From assembly GCF_052068095.1 (NCBI RefSeq), contig NZ_JBQHDG010000003.1, forward strand, positions 124,001 to 188,000: a stretch of DNA of 64,000 nucleotides, given 5' to 3'. The DNA comes from Phytohabitans sp052068095. GTDB lineage: Bacteria > Actinomycetota > Actinomycetes > Mycobacteriales > Micromonosporaceae. Below, in pieces: positions 8,352 through 15,953 of the stretch. The translations under genes and the position numbers were made by a program. The notes under the pieces were generated by a model that searched no databases, was not told the origin of the DNA, and worked only from the letters and a program-made list of their open reading frames with translations. Positions within the stretch are counted from its first letter, which is position 1, and each line of letters opens with the position of its first letter.

Positions 8352-9068
8352 ATGGCGCCCAGCGTGGTGGTCCTCGACTACGGCTCGGGCAACCTGCGCT
8401 CCGCCGAGCGGGCCCTGGCGCGGGCTGGCGGCGACGTGACGGTCACGCCCGACCTCGACGCGGCCGCCGCCGCGGACGGCCTCGTCGTGCCGGGTGTCGG
8501 TGCGTTCGCGGCGTGCATGGCCGGCGTCGACAAGCTGGGCGCCGGGCCGGTCATCGCCGAGCGGGTCGCCGCCGGGCGTCCGGTGCTCGGCATCTGCGTC
8601 GGCGCCCAGATCCTCTTCGAGTACGGCGACGAGCACGGCACCGTCACCCAAGGCATCGGCCTGATCCCCGGCGGCGTGACCCGGCTGCCCGCCGAGCGCG
8701 TGCCGCACATGGGGTGGAACACTGTCGAGCCGGCCGCCGGCTCGGTGCTCTTCGCCGGGATGGCGCCGGGCACGCGGTTCTACTTCGTCCACTCGTACGC
8801 GGCTTTCGGCTCGGGTCCGGGCGTGACCACGTGCACGCACGACGTGCCGTTCGTGGCGGCGGTCGAGCGGGGCTCGCTGTCGGCGACCCAGTTCCACCCG
8901 GAAAAGTCCGGCGACGCCGGTGCGGCGCTGCTGCGCAACTGGGTCGGGACGCTCGCCGGTGTCGCGTCCGGGGTGTCGGGTGGTGTCGCGTCGGCGCCGG
9001 GGGCGCCCGGGGTGTCGGGTGGTGTCGCGTCGGCGCCCGGGGTGCCCGGGGTGTCTGGCGGTGTCTAA
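8352..9068 (+). CDS. hisH: Imidazole glycerol phosphate synthase, glutaminase subunit
   Basis: With HisF it forms the synthase that joins the histidine and purine pathways; HisH releases ammonia from glutamine. The catalytic cysteine is in PVLGICVGAQILFEYG, and the His-Glu pair is in TQFHPEKSGDAGAALLRNW. The enzyme proper ends near residue 203. A tail of about 35 residues follows, made of tandem repeats of GVSGGVASAPG type, which is not part of the family. The ATG at 8352 follows the small membrane gene by one base. The last eight bases overlap the next gene. Confidence 0.96.
   Translation: MAPSVVVLDYGSGNLRSAERALARAGGDVTVTPDLDAAAAADGLVVPGVGAFAACMAGVDKLGAGPVIAERVAAGRPVLGICVGAQILFEYGDEHGTVTQGIGLIPGGVTRLPAERVPHMGWNTVEPAAGSVLFAGMAPGTRFYFVHSYAAFGSGPGVTTCTHDVPFVAAVERGSLSATQFHPEKSGDAGAALLRNWVGTLAGVASGVSGGVASAPGAPGVSGGVASAPGVPGVSGGV
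8971..9062 (+). repeat. Tandem repeat coding the HisH tail
   Basis: A unit of about 36 bases containing GGGGTGTCGGGTGGTGTCGC and CGTCGGCGCC is present about two and a half times. It encodes the low-complexity HisH tail and runs into the GTG start of the following gene. Confidence 0.8.
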
Positions 9069-9378
9069 GGAGCGGGCCAGACGCCGGGCCGAGCGGGAGG
9101 CGCTCGCGGCCCGGGAAAAGGCGAAGGCCGCTCGCCGGCGCCAGCGCCGTGACGCGCTGCGCCGCCTCAAGCCCACCCTGCCGCGCCGCCGCCGCACCGG
9201 CACCCTGCTCGCCCGCCGCAGCCGGGCGCAGCGGGCCGGCATCGTGGCGGTCTCCGCGGTGCTGATCGCCGCCACCTGGTTCCTCGTCGATCCGCTCGGC
9301 CTGCGCCTGGTGCTGATCGTCCTGCTTATGCTCGTCCTCCCGGCCGTCGTGGTGATCGCGCTCGGCCGCCGTACCTGA
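9061..9378 (+). CDS. Small basic membrane protein in his operon
   Basis: The 105-residue product starts at a GTG inside the hisH end (8-base overlap). Residues 1-60 are extremely basic and probably helical, from SKERARRRAEREALAAREK to the RRRRTG stretch. Two hydrophobic segments follow at about 62-80 and 83-101, and it ends GRRT. No enzymatic motif is visible. A positively charged cytoplasmic head on a membrane hairpin could bind nucleic acid or phospholipid, but this is speculation. Genes of this kind sit between hisH and hisA in related actinobacteria. Confidence 0.75.
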   Translation: MSKERARRRAEREALAAREKAKAARRRQRRDALRRLKPTLPRRRRTGTLLARRSRAQRAGIVAVSAVLIAATWFLVDPLGLRLVLIVLLMLVLPAVVVIALGRRT

Positions 9379-9395
9379 TCGTTTTTGGAGCCTCC

Positions 9396-10115
9396 GTGAG
9401 CCTTGTCCTCCTCCCCGCCGTCGACGTCGCGGGCGGCCAGGCCGTCCGTCTCGTGCAGGGCGCCGCCGGCAGCGAGACCGTCTACGGCGACCCGCTCGAC
9501 GCCGCCCTCGCCTGGCAGCGCGACGGCGCCTCGTGGGTCCACCTCGTCGACCTGGACGCCGCGTTCGGCCGGGGCTCCAACGCGGAGCAGCTGGCGGAGG
9601 TCGTGGGCCGGCTCGACGTCGACGTGGAGCTGTCCGGTGGCATCCGCGACGACGAGTCGCTGCGCCGCGCGCTCGACACCGGCGCTGCCCGGGTCAACAT
9701 CGGCACCGCCGCGCTGGAAAACCCTGAGTGGTGCGACCGGGTCGTGTCCGAGTACGGCGAGCGGGTCGCCATAGGGCTCGACGTCCGCGGCCACACCCTC
9801 TCGGCGCGCGGGTGGACCAAGGACGGCGGCGACCTCTTCGAGGTGCTGGAACGGCTGGAGAAGGCCGGCTGCCAGCGGTACGTGCTCACCGACGTGCACC
9901 GCGACGGCACGCTCACCGGCCCCAACCTCGACCTGCTCCGCGAGGTCTGCGCCCGCACCGACCGCCCGGTCATCGCCAGCGGTGGTGTGTCCACACTGGA
10001 CGACCTGCGCGCGCTCGCCGGCCTGGAGTCCGAAGGCGTCGAGGGTGTCATCGTCGGCAAGGCGCTGTACGCGGGGGCGTTCACGGTGCCGGAGGCGCTG
10101 GCGGCACTGGCATGA
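9396..10115 (+). CDS. priA: Bifunctional HisA/TrpF isomerase PriA
   Basis: This (beta-alpha)8 barrel isomerises ProFAR in histidine synthesis and, in actinobacteria, usually also phosphoribosyl anthranilate in tryptophan synthesis. The 239 residues include LLPAVDVAGGQAVRLVQG with the first catalytic Asp, ELSGGIRDDESL, VAIGLDVRGHTLSARGW, and TDVHRDGTLTGPNLDLL with the second Asp. The GTG at 9396 has a GGAG site six bases upstream. No separate trpF is present although trpE, trpC, trpB and trpA are, which agrees with a dual role. The end overlaps hisF (ATGA). Confidence 0.93.
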   Translation: MSLVLLPAVDVAGGQAVRLVQGAAGSETVYGDPLDAALAWQRDGASWVHLVDLDAAFGRGSNAEQLAEVVGRLDVDVELSGGIRDDESLRRALDTGAARVNIGTAALENPEWCDRVVSEYGERVAIGLDVRGHTLSARGWTKDGGDLFEVLERLEKAGCQRYVLTDVHRDGTLTGPNLDLLREVCARTDRPVIASGGVSTLDDLRALAGLESEGVEGVIVGKALYAGAFTVPEALAALA

Positions 10116-10873
10116 GCGTGGCCGTGCGGGTGATTCCCTGCCTCGACGTGGACGCCGGCCGGGTGGTCAAGGGCGTCAACTTCGTCGACCTGCGCGACGC
10201 GGGCGACCCGGTCGAGCTGGCCGCCGCCTACGACGCGGCCGGCGCCGACGAGCTGACGTTCCTCGACGTGACCGCCTCGTCCGACGACCGCGGCACGATG
10301 CTCGACGTGGTGCGGCGCACCGCCGAGTCCGTCTTCATCCCGCTCACCGTCGGCGGGGGAGTCCGCTCGGTGGACAATGTGGACACTCTGCTCCGCGCCG
10401 GCGCCGACAAGGTGGGCGTCAACACCGCGGCGATCGCCCGCCCTTCACTCATAGCGGAGATCGCCGACCGGTTCGGCAACCAGGTGCTGGTGCTCTCGCT
10501 CGACGTGCGCGCCACACCCGACACGCCGAGCGGCTACGAGGTCACCACCCACGGCGGCCGGCGCGGCACCGGCATCGACGCGGTCGACTGGGCGCGGCGC
10601 GGCGCCGAGCTCGGCGCCGGCGAGATCCTGCTCAACTCGATGGACGCCGACGGCACCAAGGCCGGCTTCGACCTGCCGCTCATCCGCGCGGTCCGCGAGG
10701 TCGTCGAGATCCCGGTCATCGCCAGCGGCGGCGCCGGCGAGCGCGCCCACTTCCCGCCCGCGGTCGAGGCCGGCGCCGACGCGGTACTGGCGGCCAGCGT
10801 GTTCCACTTCGGCGAGCTGACGATCGGCGAGGTGAAGGAGACCCTGCGCGAGGCCGGCAACCCCGTGCGCTGA
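10112..10873 (+). CDS. hisF: Imidazole glycerol phosphate synthase, cyclase subunit
   Basis: HisF uses ammonia channelled from HisH to cyclise PRFAR into imidazoleglycerol phosphate and AICAR. The 253-residue barrel starts VAVRVIPCLDVDAGRVVKGV with the catalytic Asp, then DELTFLDVTAS, PLTVGGGVRS, VLSLDVRA with the second Asp, and EILLNSMDADGTKAGFD. The start overlaps priA by four bases. It is the last his gene here; hisI is 26 kb away with trpE, and hisG/hisE are not in the window. A GC-rich tandem repeat follows the stop. Confidence 0.97.
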   Translation: MSVAVRVIPCLDVDAGRVVKGVNFVDLRDAGDPVELAAAYDAAGADELTFLDVTASSDDRGTMLDVVRRTAESVFIPLTVGGGVRSVDNVDTLLRAGADKVGVNTAAIARPSLIAEIADRFGNQVLVLSLDVRATPDTPSGYEVTTHGGRRGTGIDAVDWARRGAELGAGEILLNSMDADGTKAGFDLPLIRAVREVVEIPVIASGGAGERAHFPPAVEAGADAVLAASVFHFGELTIGEVKETLREAGNPVR

Positions 10874-10900
10874 CCCGCGGCTCAGCGCCATGACCCGGCC

Positions 10901-10960
10901 CGGCGTGGCCCGGCCCGGCGTGGCCCGGCCCGGCGTGGCCCGGCCCGGCGTGGCCCGGCC
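10901..10960. repeat. 15-bp tandem repeat, four perfect units
   Basis: CGGCGTGGCCCGGCC is repeated four times without change, followed by about 120 bases of similar but irregular C/G-rich sequence up to 11085. It lies between hisF and the DJ-1/PfpI gene. It may simply be replication slippage in GC-rich DNA; open frames that cross it have no protein-like character. Confidence 0.9.
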
Positions 10961-11111
10961 CGGCCGTTGACCCGTGGCCCAGCGGCCGGCCCGGCGCGGC
11001 CCGAGCCGGCCCGAGCCGGCGTGGCCCGAGCGGACCCGGGCCGGGCCCGGTCCGAGCCGGCCCGGCAGCGGTGAAGCCGGATTGAAGCACGGCCGTGGTA
11101 CTGATCCGTTC

Positions 11112-11834
11112 ATGCAGATCGCGATCGTGCTCTACCCGGGCCTGACGGCACTGGACGCCATCGGGCCCTACGAGGTGCTGCGGCTGCTGCCCGACGCCGA
11201 GGTACGGTTCGTCGCGGCGGAGCCCGGGCCGGTCGTCGCCGACAGCGGTGTGCTCTTCCTCGGCGCCACCCACGGCTACGCCGAGACGCCCCGACCGGAC
11301 GTCGTGCTCGTCCCCGGGTCCGGCCCGCGAACCGCGACGACGATGGCCGACACCGCGCTGGGCGACTGGCTGCGGCAGGTACACGAGACCACACAGTGGA
11401 CGACGTCGGTCTGCACCGGCGCGCTGATCCTCGCCGCCGCCGGCATCCTCGACGGGCAGCCAGCCACGACCCACTGGAACGTCGTCCGCGCCTTGGCGGC
11501 CATGGGCGCCGAGCCGCGTCCGGGGGAGCGGATCGTGCGGGCCGGCAAGGTGGTCACCGCCGCGGGCGTCTCCGCCGGCATCGACCTCGGCCTGTGGCTC
11601 GCCGGGGAGATCGCCGGCCGGGAGCACGCGGAGACGATCCAGCTGTACATCGAGTACGACCCGGATCCGCCCTTCGACGCCGGCCACCCGAGCAAGGCGA
11701 GCGCGGCCGTCCTAGGCAACGCCAAGGCGCTCGGCAGGAGGGTCGCGGTCAATCCGTCCGAGGCCCGCGCGGTGGCCACGGTCGCCTGGCGGCGGGTACT
11801 CACCAAGTTTCGCGAACGGCGGGGTGTGTCATGA
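11112..11834 (+). CDS. DJ-1/PfpI family protein, isonitrile hydratase-like
   Basis: The 240-residue product has the type 1 glutamine amidotransferase-like fold. The nucleophile is Cys101 in TTSVCTGALIL, and Asp15 in LTALDAIGPYE matches the acidic partner used in isonitrile hydratases; THWN follows in the usual place. That resemblance suggests a hydratase or related small-molecule enzyme rather than a protease, but the substrate is unknown. The ATG at 11112 precedes the conserved IAIVLYPG strand; an in-phase upstream extension through GC-rich DNA is rejected. It overlaps the multicopper oxidase gene by four bases, so the two are co-translated. Confidence 0.88.
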   Translation: MQIAIVLYPGLTALDAIGPYEVLRLLPDAEVRFVAAEPGPVVADSGVLFLGATHGYAETPRPDVVLVPGSGPRTATTMADTALGDWLRQVHETTQWTTSVCTGALILAAAGILDGQPATTHWNVVRALAAMGAEPRPGERIVRAGKVVTAAGVSAGIDLGLWLAGEIAGREHAETIQLYIEYDPDPPFDAGHPSKASAAVLGNAKALGRRVAVNPSEARAVATVAWRRVLTKFRERRGVS

Positions 11835-13306
11835 CGGGATTTCCCACCGACCCGGCGGGGCTGCCGGAGGCGACCGGGCCGGCGTTGCTGGAGCTGGCTC
11901 ACGGCGACACCTTCGACCTGCGGATCGGTCCGGTGGCCAAGCGGCTCGGCGACGCCACCGTGCGCATGCTCGGCTACAACGGCTCGATCCCCGGCCCGAC
12001 CCTCAAGGTGCCGCAGGGCGCCGAGATCCAGGTCGACGTCACCAACCGCGGCGACCTGGACACCACCGTCCACTGGCACGGCCTGCGCCTGGACAACAGG
12101 TACGACGGCGTGCCGCACGAGACACAGGCGCCCATCCCGGTGGGCGGCGGCTTCAGCTACCGGATCCAGTTTCCCGACCCCGGCCTGTACTGGTACCACC
12201 CGCACATCCGCGAGGACTACACCCAGGAGCTGGGCCTGTACGGCAACATCCTGGTGGTGCCCGCCGAGCCCGATTACTGGCCGCCGGTCGACCGGGAGTT
12301 CGTCCTCACGCTCGACGACCTGCTCGTCGAGGACGGCGCGATCGCCCCGTTCAGCACCACCGAGATCACGCACGTGGCCATGGGGCGCTACGGCACCGTG
12401 CTCCTGGTGGCGGGACAGACCGACCTCCAGCTGACCGCCGGCGCCGGCGACGTGGTGCGGCTGTGGCTCACGAACACGGCCAACACCCGGGTGTTCAACG
12501 TCCGCCTGCCGGGGGCCTGGATGAAGCTTGTCGGCGGCGACAGCGGCCGGATGGAACGCGCCGAGCTGGTCGACGAGGTGCTGCTGGCGCCGTCCGAGCG
12601 GGCGGTCGTCGACGTCCTCCTGGACCGGCCGGGCGAGCTGGCGTTGGAGCACCACACGCCGGGCCGGGTGCACCGCCTCGCCGCCGTGAAGGTGGGTGAG
12701 CGGCCGGCGGCGCCGTCGGTCGCCGCGCGTTTCGCGGTGCCGCGCGAAGCCCCGGAGCTGCGCGCCGAGCGGCAGCGGCTCGCCCGGTGGATCGCCGCCC
12801 CGCCGGACAAGACCCTGGCGCTCGTCGCCGAGATGGACGGCCAGGGCCATCACCATCATCACCATCACCACGGTCACGGCGACGGCGGCGGCATCGAGTG
12901 GGAAGACGAGATGGTGGACGTCAACCGGCAGACCACCACGGCCAACATGCGGTGGCGGATCGTCGACCGCGGCACCGGCGCTGCCAACGCCGAGATCGAC
13001 TGGCGTTTCACCGTGGGTGAGCGAGTCAAGATCCGACTGGTGAACGAGATGGACTCCGACCATCCCATGCACCACCCGTTCCACATCCACGGCGCCGGCC
13101 GTTTCCTGGTGCTCACGCGCGACGGGGAGGTCGAGCCCAACCTCGTCTGGAAGGACACCGTGCTGATACGCACCGGGGAGGTCGTCGACATCCTCCTCGA
13201 CGTGACCAACCCCGGGCTCTGGATGGCCCACTGCCACATCGCCGAACACATGCAGGGCGGCATGATGTTCAGCTTCGAGGTCACCCGCGACGCCGTAGCC
13301 GGCTGA
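11831..13306 (+). CDS. Multicopper oxidase with polyhistidine insert
   Basis: It should oxidise phenols or metal ions while reducing oxygen to water. All four copper motifs are intact: HWHG (about residue 81), WYHPH (121), HPFHIHG (415) and HCHIAEHMQGGM (467), the last supplying the type 1 site with Met. Length is 491 residues, as in the three-domain CotA/CueO group. Near residue 340 there is a run of eight histidines followed by GHGDGGG, absent from the usual family. No signal peptide or Tat motif is seen at the MTGFPTDPAG start, so export is uncertain. It overlaps the DJ-1/PfpI gene (ATGA). Confidence 0.93.
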   Translation: MTGFPTDPAGLPEATGPALLELAHGDTFDLRIGPVAKRLGDATVRMLGYNGSIPGPTLKVPQGAEIQVDVTNRGDLDTTVHWHGLRLDNRYDGVPHETQAPIPVGGGFSYRIQFPDPGLYWYHPHIREDYTQELGLYGNILVVPAEPDYWPPVDREFVLTLDDLLVEDGAIAPFSTTEITHVAMGRYGTVLLVAGQTDLQLTAGAGDVVRLWLTNTANTRVFNVRLPGAWMKLVGGDSGRMERAELVDEVLLAPSERAVVDVLLDRPGELALEHHTPGRVHRLAAVKVGERPAAPSVAARFAVPREAPELRAERQRLARWIAAPPDKTLALVAEMDGQGHHHHHHHHGHGDGGGIEWEDEMVDVNRQTTTANMRWRIVDRGTGAANAEIDWRFTVGERVKIRLVNEMDSDHPMHHPFHIHGAGRFLVLTRDGEVEPNLVWKDTVLIRTGEVVDILLDVTNPGLWMAHCHIAEHMQGGMMFSFEVTRDAVAG

Positions 13307-13396
13307 CCGCCGCCGCGGCTGACCGGTCCCAGCCGCGAAGCCGCGGCTGGCTGACCGGCGAGTGCCGCCAAAAGCCGCGGCTGACTGAGTGGTCGG
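13307..13396. repeat. Short CCGCGGCTGAC repeats in convergent gap
   Basis: The 90 bases between the multicopper oxidase and the next convergent gene contain three copies of a GCCGCGGCTG(AC) motif and an AGCCGCG/CGCGGCT palindrome. This is one of the few convergent gaps without A or B repeats. It may fold into a bidirectional terminator. Confidence 0.55.
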
Positions 13397-13813
13397 TCAG
13401 GGGGCGAAGGCCGCGCGCACCGCCGCCGCGTAGTCGGGCTCGGTCAGGGTCCAGGTGGCGCTTGGGCCGGGTGGGCGGCTCCGGGTCAGGATGCCGTGCA
13501 TGGTGTCGACGGTGCTGGAGAGGCCCGACCGCGGACGCGTGCGCCAGAGTGTCTCGCCGGTGGCCGTCAGGCGGAAGAAGCCATCCTGGACGGTGACCAG
13601 GTCGGCGCCGCACAAGCGCTGGATCGCGCTCTCCACCTCGTCGCGGGCGGGGATTGCATCCTGCAAATGCTCAGCGGTGGCGAGCAGCCCGGCCAGCGGG
13701 ACGCCTTCGGGCCGGCGCGTGTTGGGTGACCTCAGGTGCCGGCCGGAGCCGCCGCCGATGACCACCGAGACGAAGATCCAAGCGTCGCTCCTATCCCAAC
13801 CCGCCTCCGCCAT
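13397..13813 (-). CDS. Hypothetical protein, possibly winged-helix-like
   Basis: The product has 138 residues from the ATG at 13813 (MAEAGWDRSDAWIFVSV); an upstream in-phase start at 13855 would add 14 residues that look non-coding and would run closer to the GH20 gene. The segment EVESAIQRLCGADLVTVQDGFFRLTATGETLWRT resembles the recognition helix and wing of small winged-helix proteins. No metal or catalytic motif is seen. It is divergent from the GH20 gene with about 60 bases between. The function is unknown. Confidence 0.6.
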   Translation of the reverse strand: MAEAGWDRSDAWIFVSVVIGGGSGRHLRSPNTRRPEGVPLAGLLATAEHLQDAIPARDEVESAIQRLCGADLVTVQDGFFRLTATGETLWRTRPRSGLSSTVDTMHGILTRSRPPGPSATWTLTEPDYAAAVRAAFAP

Positions 13814-13872
13814 GGCGACATCTTGCCTTGGTGGGCCCGCCTCCCGGAAGTCCATGTGATTTGCTGATCAGT

Positions 13873-15306
13873 ATGCTGCTTCCTCGATCCGCGGACGCCA
13901 CCCTCCACGATGGACAGTTCTTGCTGGCCGAGGGGGCCGGCCTCGGCGGGCCACCGGCGATCACCGCTCTGGTGCGTGAGCTGCTGCCCCTTCCGCTGAG
14001 CGACGGATCAGACCTGACTTTCCGGGTCGTAGCGGACGGGAGCCTGGGCGCCGAGGGATACCACCTGTCGGTCACCCCGGACGGGGTAACCGCGACCGCC
14101 GCGACCGAAGACGGGCTGCGCTGGGCGGTCCAGTCGCTCCTCCAGCTCGTGCCGGCCGGAGAGCCGCGCCGGCTGCCGTGCGTCGAGGTCACCGACCGCC
14201 CCGCGTACCCGTGGCGCGGCTCGCTGCTCGACGTCGCCCGCTGGTGCCACCCGATGCCGTTCCTGCGGCGGTACGTCGACCTGCTCGCCATGCACAAGCT
14301 CAACACCCTCCACCTGCACCTGACCGACGACCAGGGGTGGCGCTTCGAGGTGCGCAAGTACCCCCGGCTCACCGAGGTGGGCGGCTTCCGCCGCGAGTCA
14401 CCGGCCGGGCACGCGCGGGAGGGGCGCTCCGACGGTGTACCCCACGGGGGTTTCTACACGCAGCGGGAGCTGAGCGACCTCGTCGCGTACGCCGCGCGGC
14501 GCGGGGTGCGGATCATGCCGGAGATCGACCTGCCCGGCCACACCCAGTCGGCGATCGCCGCCTACCCCGAGCTGGGCAACCTGCCCGGCCGCCAGCTCGA
14601 GACGCGTACCACATGGGGCATCTCGTCCCACATCCTCAACCTCTCCGACGCCACGCGCAGCTTCGTGCTCGACGTGCTCGACGAGGTGGTCGAGGTGTTC
14701 CCGTTCGAGTACGTGCACGTCGGCGGCGACGAGGTGCCCACCGAGGAGTGGCGGGCCAGCCCCGACGCGCTCGCCCGCGCGGCCGAGCTGGGCCTGGGCG
14801 ACGTGGCCGACCTTCAGGGGTGGTTCACCGGGCTGCTCGCGGAGCACCTGGCCGCGCGCGGCCGCAAGGTGGGCGTGTGGGACGAGCTCGTCGACCGGCA
14901 GGCACCGCCCGGCGCCACGGTCTTCGCGTGGCAGGGCGAGCGCCGGGTGGGCGTGGCGCTGGCCGCCGGCCACCCGACCGTCGCGGCGCCGCAGAGCCAT
15001 ACGTACCTCGACTGGGCCGAGACGGTGGACGACCCGGACGAGCCGCTCGCGATCAACGGCCCGCTCCCGCTGGAGAAGGTGTACGGCTACCGGCCCGACG
15101 ACGGCGTGATCGGCGTGCAGGGGCAGGTGTGGAGCGAGTACCTGCCGACGACCGACCTGGTGGAGTGGCGGGCGTTTCCGCGGCTGGCGGCGATCGCCGA
15201 GCTGGGGTGGAGCGGGCCGGGCGGCGACTTCGGCGAGTTTCGGCAGCGGCTAGCGGGCCACCTCGGCCGGCTCGACCGCATGGGGGTCCGCTACCGGCCG
15301 CTCTGA
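13873..15306 (+). CDS. Beta-N-acetylhexosaminidase, GH20
   Basis: It removes terminal GlcNAc or GalNAc from glycans such as chitin fragments or peptidoglycan sugars. The first 115 residues form the alpha/beta GH20 domain 2; the barrel begins near YPWRGSLLDVARWC and includes HLHLTDDQGWRFEV, MPEIDLPGHTQ and the catalytic Asp-Glu pair in HVGGDEVP (about D286-E287), used for substrate-assisted catalysis. It ends with VWSEYL and the tryptophan-rich rim. No signal peptide is present, so it may act inside the cell. The ATG at 13873 is chosen over an upstream in-phase GTG. Its 3' end overlaps the convergent yczE-like gene by 57 bases. Confidence 0.93.
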   Translation: MLLPRSADATLHDGQFLLAEGAGLGGPPAITALVRELLPLPLSDGSDLTFRVVADGSLGAEGYHLSVTPDGVTATAATEDGLRWAVQSLLQLVPAGEPRRLPCVEVTDRPAYPWRGSLLDVARWCHPMPFLRRYVDLLAMHKLNTLHLHLTDDQGWRFEVRKYPRLTEVGGFRRESPAGHAREGRSDGVPHGGFYTQRELSDLVAYAARRGVRIMPEIDLPGHTQSAIAAYPELGNLPGRQLETRTTWGISSHILNLSDATRSFVLDVLDEVVEVFPFEYVHVGGDEVPTEEWRASPDALARAAELGLGDVADLQGWFTGLLAEHLAARGRKVGVWDELVDRQAPPGATVFAWQGERRVGVALAAGHPTVAAPQSHTYLDWAETVDDPDEPLAINGPLPLEKVYGYRPDDGVIGVQGQVWSEYLPTTDLVEWRAFPRLAAIAELGWSGPGGDFGEFRQRLAGHLGRLDRMGVRYRPL

Positions 15307-15903
15307 CACCGTGAAGAGCGGGATGAACACGTGCGCGAGCGGCCCGATCGCCACCGCGTAGAGCACCGTCCCCACGCCCACGGTCCCGCCCAACAGCCAG
15401 CCCACCGCGAGCACCGTCACCTCGATCACCGTGCGCACCACGCGGATCGAGCGGCCCGGCTTCAGCGCCACGAAGCCGGTCATCAGCCCGTCCCGCGGCC
15501 CCGGGCCGAGGCGCGCGCCGATGTAGAGGCCGGTCGCGACGCCGTTGAGCACGATGCCGCCCACGAGAAACGCGATGCGTAGGGCGAGCGGCTCGGCGGT
15601 GGGCAGCACGGCCAGCAGCGCGTCCACGGCGAGGCCGATCACGACGACATTGGCCACCGTGCCGATGCCGGGGCGCTGGCGCAGCGGGATCCAGAGCAGC
15701 AGCACGGCCGCGCCGACCAGGATCACGATCCAGCCGAACCGCAGGCCGGTGACCTCGGAAAGCCCCTGGTGGAACACGTCCCACGGGTCGAGGCCGAGCC
15801 GCGACTCGATCATCAGGGCCATGCTGGCGCCGTAGAGCACCAGCCCGGCGAAGAGCTGTGTCAGCCGGCGAGTGGCCCGCTCGATCGTGAACATGGTGTC
15901 CAC
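15250..15903 (-). CDS. yczE: YczE-family membrane protein
   Basis: The 217-residue protein has five predicted transmembrane segments and the family features LYGASMALMIESRLGLDPWDVFHQG near the start, GTVANVVVIG and LGPGPRDGLMTG. YczE-like proteins are probable transporters of unknown substrate. The gene is divergent from a MocR-type regulator, the arrangement known for yczE with yczR in other bacteria, and the space between carries a clear operator. The start could also be the ATG three codons later. The 3' end runs 57 bases into the GH20 gene on the other strand. Confidence 0.88.
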   Translation of the reverse strand: MDTMFTIERATRRLTQLFAGLVLYGASMALMIESRLGLDPWDVFHQGLSEVTGLRFGWIVILVGAAVLLLWIPLRQRPGIGTVANVVVIGLAVDALLAVLPTAEPLALRIAFLVGGIVLNGVATGLYIGARLGPGPRDGLMTGFVALKPGRSIRVVRTVIEVTVLAVGWLLGGTVGVGTVLYAVAIGPLAHVFIPLFTVSERPVADPHAVEPAEVAR

Positions 15904-15914
15904 TCTCCGGCCAG

Positions 15915-15939
15915 ATTGGTATCCTCACCAATGGCCAAT
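15915..15939. promoter_or_regulatory. Probable YczR operator
   Basis: The inverted repeat ATTGGT-6-ACCAAT spans 15915-15932, and a further CCAAT follows at 15935-15939. It overlaps the likely -10 (TATCCT) of the regulator gene and lies 12-36 bases from the yczE-like start. This fits a MocR regulator that controls both itself and the transporter. Confidence 0.7.
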
Positions 15940-15953
15940 CTTGGGAGGGTGGC

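Noticed and set aside
7200..9899. 899-residue minus-strand frame across hisC to hisA
   Set aside because: It runs opposite five certain his genes and has shadow composition.
10974..11111. Upstream extension of the DJ-1/PfpI gene
   Set aside because: The extra residues are encoded by GC-rich repeat DNA (Arg/Pro/Gly) and precede the conserved first strand.
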